DNA of 64,000 bases from Bugulina stolonifera (taxonomy: Eukaryota; Bryozoa; Gymnolaemata; Cheilostomatida; Bugulidae): positions 7,982,376-8,046,375 of the forward strand of contig OW285194.1 of NCBI GenBank assembly GCA_935421135.1. Direction: 5' to 3'. This document shows positions 24,401 through 35,700 of the stretch, one piece after another (position 1 is the stretch's first letter; each line of letters begins with the position of its first letter). Below the pieces are notes generated by a model. It searched no databases. It was not told the DNA's origin and saw nothing but the letters and a program-made list of their open reading frames with translations. Made by a program: the position numbers and the translations under genes.

Positions 24401-27400
24401 ACCCTCTTTAATAGCGTTTGTATCAGGTAGAGATGAAATGGTGTCTATTGGTTGCTGTTTACATGCATGTACATATTATAATGTCTATCTAGTGAAACGT
24501 TACAGAATATATGTATTCTTCCCGTTGTCACATGTACATGTACATCGTACATCCATGTCTCACAATATCTCCATATGAATCAATTCCTTTTTGTAGAATA
24601 TTTGTCTTTGGAATCACCTCCCCTGGTTTATTACAATAGTTCACTAAACAGGAGCCAAGCATGGCTAACTATACCCGCCCCACCAGCAAGAGATGATAAC
24701 TCTGTTATTTATGGGTATAAGATCATATGTGCAGAAGATCGCGAACTGGTAAAAAGATTCAATTGTAACTTGTATGATGAGGTGGTGTCTGTCTCGCAAA
24801 AACAAGTTTTGCTCACATTAGGGGAAGAAATTGGTACGATATTCATATCCCTTCAAGTATGTCGAAACTTCAAAGGCAAAGAGCTACTTGACCATGCATT
24901 CTCTCCAGTTACCAGGTTTTGTCCCAGTAAGTAACGTTATTCACTAGTCAAACCTGATTATAATTGGAAAAAATTAACCTTGTCTGCACTAATTTGTTGT
25001 TTTGGTATTAATTTGATAAATGATAGCACTCCCCAGTAGTTTACCAGTGAAAAGTAAATGCTTTCACTTAGTAAAGATGAATAACCACCTAGATAACTGA
25101 AAAATAATTGTGATTTATCAAGAATCTTTAATTACAGTGTAAATTCAAGAAGTATTGTACCATTAAAAGGAGATTTGTTTCGATTTGGCAAAGTAGAAAA
25201 CTTCAATGGATGGTTAAAAATTATTAATCAGGAGGTAGAAACATGTTATGCACATGACTTGTGTGATACTATTTCATATTTTGATGCACTACATGATATT
25301 TTACTTGGCTGTGATTTTTGTTGCTGTATATTGCTACTTATCTAATACACGTTTGAATATGCCTGTTGTATAATTATCTTATCTAATACATGTTTGAATA
25401 TGCCTGTTGTATAATTATTTGAATTGCAGATAAAACTGTGACTATTCGCCGTGTAATTGTAAAGGAGCAATCCCGTACCAGTTTTAAAGTGAGCACATCC
25501 ATCACCTTCTCTCTACATGTTCAAGTAAGTAAAATCAATAAAGTCAAAAATTGCTATAGATGCTATAGATACCATAGATGCTATAGATTTTATAGATGCT
25601 ATAGATGTTATAGATGCTATAAATGCTATAGATGCTATAGATGCTATAGATGCTATATTTGCTATAGATGTTATAGATGCCATAGATGCTATAGATGTTA
25701 TAGATGTTATAGATGTTATAGATGCTATAGATGCTATAGATGCTATAGATGTTATAGATGCTATAGATGTTATAGATGTTATAGATGCTATAGATGCTAT
25801 AGTTGCTATAGATGCCATAGATGCTATAGATGATAGATGATATAGATGCTATAGATGCTATAGATGCTACTTAACTGTGGTGGCTATCTGGGTAGTTATC
25901 CCATCATGGTGTGCCTACATCACGGACACGGACATATATATTATATAGCGATAAAATATATATGTATATGTGTTTCTTAGTTGACCATGACATCATAAAA
26001 AGGACGTACTAGGTGCATAAGTCTTCAAATATAGCATAACATAGCACTACTTTGACTTTCAAAGTATGGCTGGCTGAGTTTAAATATATTTACACCTTTT
26101 AATGCTTTAGAATGCACATATTTTTACCATAATTTGTGCAAAATGATAAAATATTAGGTTTGTTTCAGAAGGGAGAAGTATGTCTTGAAGGAATAAAGAT
26201 CAATGTTACTGGGTTCGAAGGAGAGTATCTAGCAGCAAATGCAACTAAATATACATACAGTCTATTCCTTAGGCAAGGAAAAACTTACGATTTTCATGTG
26301 TATGTCAAAATTATGGATGGACGAGAGATTAGGGTTAAAACTATCAGAGTCAAAGTTCCAGGAGGTGAGTGAGTAAAATCTAAACTATCAATTCTATGGT
26401 GGCAGCGTATCTAACTATGTTGCATGTCAGGTACTTTTAGACTTTATGCTTCCATTTGAAAATTTAAAAATAATGAAAAAGATATTAAAATCTGTAGCAC
26501 AACGACATACACTATACAACTATTCAATCTAGAATTAAATCAGAATCCCGTGAGCTCAATTTACAGCTTCCATTTAAAAATTTGGATGATTATATAATGG
26601 AAAAGTTATGAAAACCTGCAGCACAACGACATACACTATACAACTACACTATTCAATCTAGAATTAAATCAATTTACAATTTCAAATCAGCTCCACTAGT
26701 AGTGGTGAGTTTCTACAGAATAATTTGGCATGGCCAGGTAGTACCAACTCACTGGTGGACTCCATTAATATCCAGCTAATAAACCTGGCTAATTACTAAT
26801 AAATAATATATTAATGGAATCACTACATCTGATACCAACGTTCTACAACAGCACTCGGTGATACAATGTATGTAGGTTAGCCTTTAGGTTTGCAACAGTG
26901 AAAATTGCTAAACAAGCCCAAGCTTCCTGGGTAAACAGTGGGCCAATCAGCAGGTTGAACGTATTCTATGTTGTGGTAAGCCGGCAGCATACATTTTGCA
27001 TGTAAATACATATCGAATAAATAACCATTTGTTTCCATACTTGGATGTTACCCAAAATGCATGTCAGACTAATGGATTGAGTTTCTCTGTAGGTGTTCGT
27101 GATATTTTTCTGGTGGGGGCAGCAATAGGACTATTGGCTGCATTACTAGTTATAACTATAACGATTGCTGTCGCACAATATGCACACAAACATCGACCTC
27201 GGCGGCCCAGGTAAGAACTGCAATCTCAATTAGTGGGGCATGGTTGTGAAATCTCCACACCTTCCAACAGTTTGCATTTGGTTGCAAAATTCTAGAAGCT
27301 TCTCAACCCATAGCAATAAAAAAACCTGATACAGCAGATATTGTTATTGATGAGTTTGCTCCATTTTTTTTTTGTAAAAGTTCACACATGCATGTACATG

Positions 27401-28402
27401 TACATTAAGGCTGTGACAAATCCACGAATCCGGATCCGATTCCGAATCCTTAGGCACGGTTCCGAATCTCGGTTCCAAAATGCTCAGGTTCGAATCCAAC
27501 ATTGTAAAGTTTTTGTTATTTTTTGTAGCAATTATTTATAAAATTATTTAATTATTAATAAAAAATGTTGAACAAAATGTCCTCATCTACAAACTAACAG
27601 TGAATAGCAGATGAAATATGCTTATACAGTTTGATTACATGGTTTATTTGGTGACAAAAGATATTGAATTTGTTAAAACGAGTAATTACACCCGGAATCG
27701 TTTAGGAATCGGAATCGAGAATCTGCATGGTGTCAGGAATCGGAATCGTCAGATTCGAAAATTTTTGAATTTGTTCCAGCCCTAATGTACATATACATGT
27801 ATATGTACATGTGCATGTACATGTATATGTACATGTACATGTACATATACATGAGTCGGCAAGTTTCATCATTATTCTTTGAACAATGGGAAATTGGTTA
27901 GCAGACAGTAATGTACTATAATGTAGTGTAAGTAATGTACTAGTAATGTACTTTGAGAGGAAACTGGTGTAGGAACAAGAAGTTAAATGACGCTGGAGGC
28001 GTCCATCTGTGACTACCTGTGATATGTCTGTGATGTAAGTTGGTGTGATGTCTGGATGGTTGCTATTTCAAATCCTACAGCAATATTTTAGTTAGTTGTG
28101 CGATAAAATAATGAAGTTTATTTTGTGATTGTATGATAATTTAGGAAACGACACTCATAGTTCTGGAAATATGAAGCTACACCGGTGTGACAAATTAAAA
28201 ATATTTTGCGAAAACTGCTACAAAGAGTTTTGCGATATTCACAATGGCCAATTGTAAAATCTAGAAAACCGGGTGAAATTTCTATTCATGTATGCTACAT
28301 TTCAACGTATGAAGATATTCATTATTTGGCAGGCAGCAGACGACACCGAGCTCTGAAGAGCAGGAGACTGCCTATTGGGAATCTACCTACAGTTACAATT
28401 GA
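21423..28402 (+). CDS. PAN-PAN-FN3 type I membrane protein, copy 2 (10 exons, intact)
   Basis: Exons are 21423-21480, 22119-22412, 22651-22899, 23536-23794, 24248-24426, 24597-24926, 25430-25524, 26169-26364, 27093-27210 and 28333-28402, totalling 1848 nt and 615 residues. Residues 1-19 are a signal peptide. PAN domains occupy about 20-117 (FICTGYNY, CELLAE) and 118-200 (CKEWC, CRLIERM, CNLYE). Residues 201-346 form a region I cannot assign, with SGYLVGWKFYRNQL, VVREITPNNYTVIAEH and RLKKGDMLTS, probably beta-rich. Two FN3-like domains follow at about 347-456 (YGYKIICAEDRE, ISLQVCRNFKG) and 457-553. Next are one membrane helix (VGAAIGLLAALLVITITIAV), a basic stop-transfer HKHRPRRPR, and a 23-residue tail ending AYWESTYSYN. 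In PAN 1 the second Cys of the CxxxC pair found in copy 1 is Tyr. Poly-A signals lie at 28652 and 28659. It is probably a surface receptor; the ligand is unknown. Confidence 0.85.
23040..23300 (+). repeat. GC-richer dispersed repeat, copy 2 (intron 3)
   Basis: It shares GTGCCGATGAGCTAG and ACGAAGACACCGA with 8025-8215, and lies in intron 3 of the second PAN-PAN-FN3 gene. Its composition is less AT-rich than the flanking intron. The class is unknown. Confidence 0.45.
25549..25868 (+). repeat. 9-bp minisatellite (GATGCTATA and variants)
   Basis: About 35 copies of GATGCTATA, with GATGTTATA and GATGCCATA variants, begin some 25 bases after the donor of exon 7 of the second PAN-PAN-FN3 gene. The corresponding intron of copy 1 (16327-16697) has no array. 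The long open frames across it on both strands come only from the repeat. Confidence 0.95.
27403..27787. mobile_element. MITE with GATTCCGATTCC-type interior
   Basis: The left end ACATTAAGGCTGTGACAAAT and the complement of the right end, ACATTAGGGCTGGAACAAAT, agree at 17 of 20 positions. The subterminal regions carry many copies of GGAATCG or its complement CGATTCC, so the two halves pair extensively. It is about 385 bases long and non-coding. Both flanks are TACATG microsatellite, so it inserted into, or seeded, that repeat. A non-autonomous DNA transposon is likely; the superfamily is not determined. It lies in the last intron of the second PAN-PAN-FN3 gene. Confidence 0.65.
27788..27856. 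repeat. TACATG/CATGTA microsatellite
   Basis: Imperfect runs of the self-complementary hexamer TACATG directly follow the MITE. The same hexamer recurs at many places in the window. Confidence 0.85.
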
Positions 28403-28766
28403 TAGCAGGTGCCCTCACAATTTGCAGCTTCATAACACTATACTTTGTAACTGTTGACATGAAGGAGAAGACAAATCTGACAGAGGATAGAACAGCTACA
28501 TTGTAGGTCATCACCATGTCAACTTGGGTGCCCTAAGGTTGTTATTGTACCAGATGAATAGAGTTTTGGGAAGATTTCAAACTTATTCTTGAATATGTGT
28601 TTCTGGGGTTGTTAATTAGAATTCATGGATATTTTTTCACTTTATTGGAACAATAAACAATAAATTTCATGCATGTGTTAGTTTTCCAACATGACACTTA
28701 TCGACAGGTATCTGCAAGTAAAATACAGAAAACAAGAAGAAAGTGCTTCAGCATAGCTGGATTGCG

Positions 28767-28828
28767 TGTACATGTACATGTACATGTACATGTACATGTA
28801 CATGTACATGTACATGTACATGTACATG
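28767..28828. repeat. TACATG hexamer microsatellite
   Basis: About ten perfect copies of the palindromic repeat ACATGT, downstream of the second PAN-PAN-FN3 gene. Open frames of Cys-Thr repeats across it are artefacts. Confidence 0.9.
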
Positions 28829-29774
28829 GGGTATCCTCTTGAGATCTTTTGACAGTGTATGTGGGAGTTTGGAATGTCTTAATCTGATTTATGCTATGCA
28901 TACAAAGGTACCTGCTGACCAGTTTATTTGCAAAACATCCTCTTGTGATACGTAAAATGTACATGTACACTACAATGCATTCACATACATTGTACATGTC
29001 ATGTATATTTGCACATGTAGTTAAATATTAATAGGTGCATGTAATGTTCGCTTTTATTGGCCATACTAGGAGGAGCTCTATGTAAACATATTCCAAAGCA
29101 TGTTGACAATGTTATATTATTCAACTTGCTGTTGATATGATGCATAACTTGATCTCAGCAAATAGCATAGGCACAGGTTTTTCATGACCTGGCTACCAGT
29201 ACTAACTGGAATGTTTGTGGCTGAGGCAATGAATCTGTGGTTACTCAAAATCTAGAGAGAAGACAACACCAGCAAACCTACAATATAAATCAGACTCTAA
29301 CTCGGCTGCAAATTCCAATAGGCAACTGGTAATGCAATAGATTCTCATGCATGCAGAAAGCTTATTTCAAATTCGAATAAGCCTACAGAAGCATGATAGT
29401 ATATTGTAAGATGAAAAAATATGTTCTGTACTTGTCGTGGTGCATTAGTGCTGTACAAATTCATCAAAACACTCTTTGTGGAATTTGTTACATAGAAAAT
29501 TTATTGCTAAGCTGTATAGAGCCAAACACTAACACAATAATATTATATGAAGTGGCAATGAAAGATTTACAGCTATCTTTTGAAGTGCATCATGCAGTAT
29601 TATCAACAGTACTAAAAAGTTGTAAAACAAAACCAAATATCAGATTGCAATAACCCTAGATTTTGTTTTAATTTGATTATTGCCGCTTTTAACGAGGAAT
29701 ACAGCGCATACAGAATAACGGAAAGAGTAGAAATGTGGCGATAATGAATATAAGTTCAGTTAATAAAAGTTTTG
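28829..29774. other. Intergenic stretch between convergent genes
   Basis: This lies between the 3' end of the receptor gene (+) and the 3' end of the transporter gene (-). The reverse-strand signal AATAAA, read as TTTATT at 29500-29505, is a candidate poly-A site for the transporter. No other gene is seen. Confidence 0.5.
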
Positions 29775-32700
29775 CTACATCCTCATCTTCTTGCCGATTC
29801 TTTTCACCACAATAGGAAGGATGATTGTACATGATAGAATACCACAACATCCAATAAATATGAGGCCGTATCTCTCTCCAGCTATCTTAGACAAGTACGC
29901 TGCAATTACGAAATTGTGAAATGATAATTATCAATTTGATATTGATTAACAAAACTATTGGGGTTAATTATTATTGAATACATATGCAGGCATTCCAATG
30001 CATACATGACTTTGTGATGTATTAATATCATATTAATATAATTAACTATAACAATTATACTATAATACTAAATAATGCTGTACAGTAACTATATTAGTGT
30101 ATAATACTATGACAATGATGTGATACTATAATACTAATCACATTATACTGCAATACTGCCAGACAGAAATACGGCTATGCAGTAGTACTGTGATACTGCA
30201 ATACTAAATGACGTGTGATACAATCACATACTAAAGTAGCAATTCAATGTTCTGGCATATCCACTAACTAGAATAGTCTACTTAAGATTGGAACTACAGT
30301 GTATAAAGCACAATGTCTTACCTGCCAATGGTACAAAGGTCAACCCTAGTCCGGCTAGAAAAATGGCCAGTCCAAATAGGATTGGCTGTTGGCCACCGTC
30401 ATTAATGTCATGGAGGAACGCTTGGATGTTTGTAAGCATCGCACTTTGACCAAAACCCCAGCAGGCCGACAACCCATAGTACATAACCTAAAATACACAA
30501 TACAAATTAACATTGTGCATAGCCGAAAATAATGAATAAAGATCACCACGATAGAAAGATGGAACCTAAGCTTTTCAGCATATTTTGTTCGCATAACTTT
30601 AGCTACTTTTCAACCCGCTATTGGAACTACTGTTTCTCGGTGCTTAGTGTGCTTGCATCATATACAAATTGTGAAACTGTGTTCAAATAACTAATAGGAC
30701 AATGGACCATACCCTATTTATTATAATACAAAAATGTAATCTCTTTACTCCTTTTTCTGTTTTGGATTGTTCGTTTTATTTTTTATAAAAGGTTAATATT
30801 TCTCTTTCTCATTTATTAAATTTACAACAGCATATTATAACCATGAATTGTGATTCAAGTCAAGCTTATATGAATACTTACTCTTACTAGCTTATAATTT
30901 TAGTTTATTGGAGTTATGTGCTCTCTGTACCCTACACAACTTCTTATTTAAATTGCCTCTTAGTTTCTTCCTTCATTTTGTTTTGCATATGAAGTTTGAA
31001 TAGCTAAAATATATTTATGGCATAAACCGTTGGTGGCTAAGTTTACATCATAGAGTGGCTTTGTGACCACTTGGACCAACAAATCAAAATCTCAAGATGG
31101 CTTTCCCTCTTAGGGCAAAAGGTTTATTGACCTGGAAGTTTGCCTGGTCGGAGAAAACCATCTCGGGGTCATCAGCATGCCTAGGTTTTGCACACAACAA
31201 TAAGGATTTCACCTTTGGCCCAGGCCTGGGTGTTAGCGGCCCTGTTATAGCAGTGAACCAGTAAAGTCTTTAGCAACTTTGCCTGTGCCTGGAAAGCACT
31301 AATCATTCTTGCATGTTATAGGGGACAAAGCTGCAGGCCTCTGTATGTGCTTACAGCTTTAATAAAAAATGATTTTACCTATCAAACAGACTGAGGATCT
31401 ATGCCAAAAACGAAAAGAGAAGGAACATTTGAGTCATAGGGGAGAAAATAAATGACATATTATGGCATTTGTTTTCTCCCTCATCTCTCAAATACAATAC
31501 GATAAAAATATAATACAATAGGATACAACTAAGTACTATACAATAATGAATAATTGGTTTTCATTACAATAATATAAATACATGTATATGTTGATATTGT
31601 TCATTATTCATTATTGTATAGTGTATCAGCAATTATACCAGTGCTAACCTGTGCATACATGTGGGCCCACTCTTCTATTCATAAATACAGCTAGAGAGAG
31701 GTGGGTGCCAATAAAATGCTCACTTGAGGGTGAACCAATCAGAATACTCCATTAGTTGAATGCACCTCACAGGGTAAAAGTTCCAAGTGTTTGTGATAAG
31801 TAGCAAATTTATACAAATATGACTGCTATAATCTTTGCACATTTTTTCAAGCAGTCTAGTATGTTATAGAGAAAGACATACCTTACTTGTCACGAAGGCT
31901 GAAGCTATTGCAGTAACACTAAACCAAAGTATCGCCACCAGATGGAGCGCCACGCGGTCATATTTTAAAGTGCTCGTAGCCACAACAGCCAACCATCCAA
32001 CCATTGAAGCACAACCTGGAAAGGGACATGGCATAAATGTGTATAATAGCTTTTCACCAAAAGACCAAGGACCAGAAACCTAGTCTAGTCTCTAGTGTGT
32101 AAAAATTTTTCTAATAATTGATGTTTCTACATTTCTCATTTAAATAAAACTGCCTAGTACATGCATGTATGTGCTTGGAGCATCTTTATGGTAACAATCA
32201 AAATTATAAGTAGTGATCAATCATCTTCACCATACTAAGCCTTGTGTTGCAATATTTCTGAGTCACCAAGTACATTGGTTGCCAATAGACACGAACGTGA
32301 TAAAACCCAGTAATGTATGAAGACTGTATTCTTGCCAATTATTGTTACCAGCTGCGCAGGTCCAACAAACATGTACACGTAAATCATTATGAATATTCTA
32401 CATGAATGGCAGAGCTATAATTACATGTATAATGCTGTAGATGGTCAGTAAGCAGTAACTAGGGACATAAGAGGTTCACTCTTGTTCTAGAATGTTAGAA
32501 CTGATTGCTTACAGAAGTGGAGTGTCCCCCGTTTAAAAGTTGGTGGGGCCAATACGGATGGGAGAGGAGAGGGACAAGGTAACGGAGGGACAGGGTAACC
32601 AAAACATAATCGTGCATGTAACTAGTTTTACCTAGAATAGTTGTCCCTACTGCAGCTTCAGCAGCATTCATTTCGGTGTTGATGACGATGTAGTCATTGA

Positions 32701-35700
32701 TAAGTATTTTAAACCCGGCAGAACTAACATTCCATAGCAGGCAATTGAACATCATCATCCATATCTGTGTGAATAATCCATTTCTAATTATGCGGCCATA
32801 TAGTAACACGCGGAAAATAATACATGTACTATCATTGCTCAACAACCTTGTCAAGAAATATTACACAGAACACTTTCTGTTTTCTTTAGCTAAAAGTGGT
32901 ACGAATACAGTCGTTCTTGGCATACTGAACTTGAACATGTGGAGTTTGAGGAGTAGTGTTGAATGTAGCCAATAAATCATTTGGTTGAATTTCTGCCAAT
33001 CCAATTGTCAAACTATTCAGAATTTTCTAAAGCATATAATGGACATAAATTTTCTGCTTGTGTATGTGAACTTTAGTTAGTTACATGATTGTATGTACAG
33101 CAAGTTGTACATTGGAAATACTTTCCTTTGGTTTTCTCAACAAAATTGAATATTCCTCTCGGAGACTGGTTTGGTTGGTGGTATCATTTTTCTCAGTATG
33201 TTCCATTTCACCAATTTTAGTCTCAATCGCCTGAAATACATGTAGGTGTGCCATGCTTAGCAAAAAATATACAACGAGAATCCCTGTAGCTGCAACTTTG
33301 ACCATTTCGATTTGAAAACTAAAACACACTGTTATGCTATTAACTGCAATATTTGGTCTGTATCCACAGTACCTCCAGATTCAATAGTGACCGCATTGCT
33401 AATGGGTACAGTGTTAAAAACACTTCACTGGCTTATGCGCCAGGGCAAGATCGGCCCCTTGAGAAAGGCCCAGGTGGTATGGCCGTTTTGGCAAGATGGG
33501 GGTAGAGGAGTTGCCTTGAAGCCATGCTGGCTTGCATGACCTCAAGGACTTTGTTGAGGCACAGGAGCAGCTGTGGCTGGGTGCTCTTCCTAACACCACT
33601 GTGACCGGGGTTCTAACCTGGTACCTTCAGCATGAAAGTTCAGCATTCCAAGCACTCTACCACTACTCCAGAGTACAGTATTCACAAGTTTTATAAAAAA
33701 CAACTTGCTAAGCTGGATAGAGTTTAATGCTTTAAAAACTAAAGAAAGGAAATACACGAACCTAAAAAGGCAAAAGGGTCTAGAAGCCATACTCCCAAGA
33801 CTGCATGGAGTAAATATATAGAAATCTGTTACCTCATCTATCTCGAAAGTGAGATTATCTGTGCCACCATCTTGTATCTCATTACCACCTGGCTCACTTC
33901 CTCCACTATCAATTCGACTCACTTTGTCTACACTTTTCTCATCTGTTAAAAATTACTGGAAGAACATCTAGCACATACCTACATGTAGGTCTGACATCAC
34001 ATAAGATGTACTCACTGAGAAACAATGAGTACATCTTATGTAATCGATATTATTTAACCTGAAACGTCGATAGAAATTATACGACATGCTTTCATACTAT
34101 CACTGTGCTTACACTTTTGAATACGATCGATGCAGTAGATGCACCCTGCACTAGTTGTAGGATGCACCTACTGTATGACGTTGACCTAATACCTACCTTT
34201 CGGTGTGGTAGATGGATCACGTGAATGTGGAGGGGTAACATATGTTATTCCAGATAGGATGTGAACGACATGTGCACATGCCATGATTCTTATTGCCTTG
34301 GAGTATCCATACTTGTCCAACAGAAACTGGGAAACTACTGGCCAAGCCACTGAAGCCGAACCAGTGCCAAACACTGCGGTGGCAAATGCCAAGTACTTAT
34401 ACTTGTTAAAGTGAAGATGCAGGACTTGAGAACTGGCTGTATAACAACTTGATACTCCGACTCCTATGAGAATATAAACCAATCATACTTAGATTTCTTG
34501 AAAAAATGTTTTGTAAATGTGCTGTAAATAAACACTTATATATATAAATTTTAAGTTCCATTTGCCTTACTGATTCTAAAGTTTAGTAGTCGTATTAAAG
34601 GTAGAGGCAATTCAACAATGGTCAGTTTGTGTCCCAATATTACTCCAAGTTCCAGGAGAGTGTGACATATTACATGTATGTGTATTGTAGTAAAGACAAG
34701 CAGTATAAAAACATCACTTTATTTACTAGAAATTGTGACAAAGAGAGGTTTCCAACAATGATACATGTAGATTACTGCCTATGTTGCTATATAACATATT
34801 ATCATGACTAGGATATACAATATTTAGGCAGCATTTATCAAGTGTGTACATTTACTGTGTTTGAAACCTCATTTGTGAAGCTCAGAGATAGCTCTAGAGG
34901 CATGAACACCTTGGCAATACATTTACAGTATATAGCTGCATGCATCATATTGTGTTACATATTGTAGACAAAATATGTTACGTTTTCGTTTCACTGCTGG
35001 ATGAACTCATCACCCCCTCCCCTTCTAGTAATGAACCTTAGGTTGACTTTTAAGCTGGAAGTTTTAGGAACAGCACGGTTAGGGTTAAAAGGAGAGCCCA
35101 ACATGTTTATTTCAGTGTACGATAATAGATTTTTATTGTATTATTTAAGAATATACAGAGAAGAATTACACGTAGGCCTACCTGTGAGCATGCTGAACAA
35201 CATAAACCCATGCCAAACTTCGGTAGAGATTGAAGACAAACCTAGCCCTAGGATCAAACAACATCCTCCGAATATCTGTGTTACTCTGCAACCCAATTTC
35301 TTTACCATAGCAGAGGCTACCAGTCCTGGAAACATTACAGTCTATGTATTAATATACACCCACATTACTATGTGTATGAGCGATGTAAGAGTTACAATTA
35401 TAATTTCTAATTAATAAAACTTATAGACAATATTTTGTTGTCTAGATTTTATTGAAATTAGATGTAAAATCACAAACTAATGAGTAATGTATGCTTTGTT
35501 GGACTCTTAACTCCCTCCAGCGTAATGCACAGTAATTCTGGCCCTGTTTTGCCATTTCAAGTTAATATCCGGCAAAGAAATTAGTCATATTTCCCCATGT
35601 TGACGATGCAAATTTTACTTGCTAGCTGCATACCATTGTTCTAGGTGGAGCAAATGAGGTGGGTGGGTACACTGTGCATGCAATTTTCGGGGGTTCCCTC

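Noticed and set aside
25438..25833. Long open frames on both strands with Cys-Tyr-Arg or Ile-Ala-Ser repeats
   Set aside because: They are produced by the 9-bp minisatellite. Only 25430-25524 is an exon.
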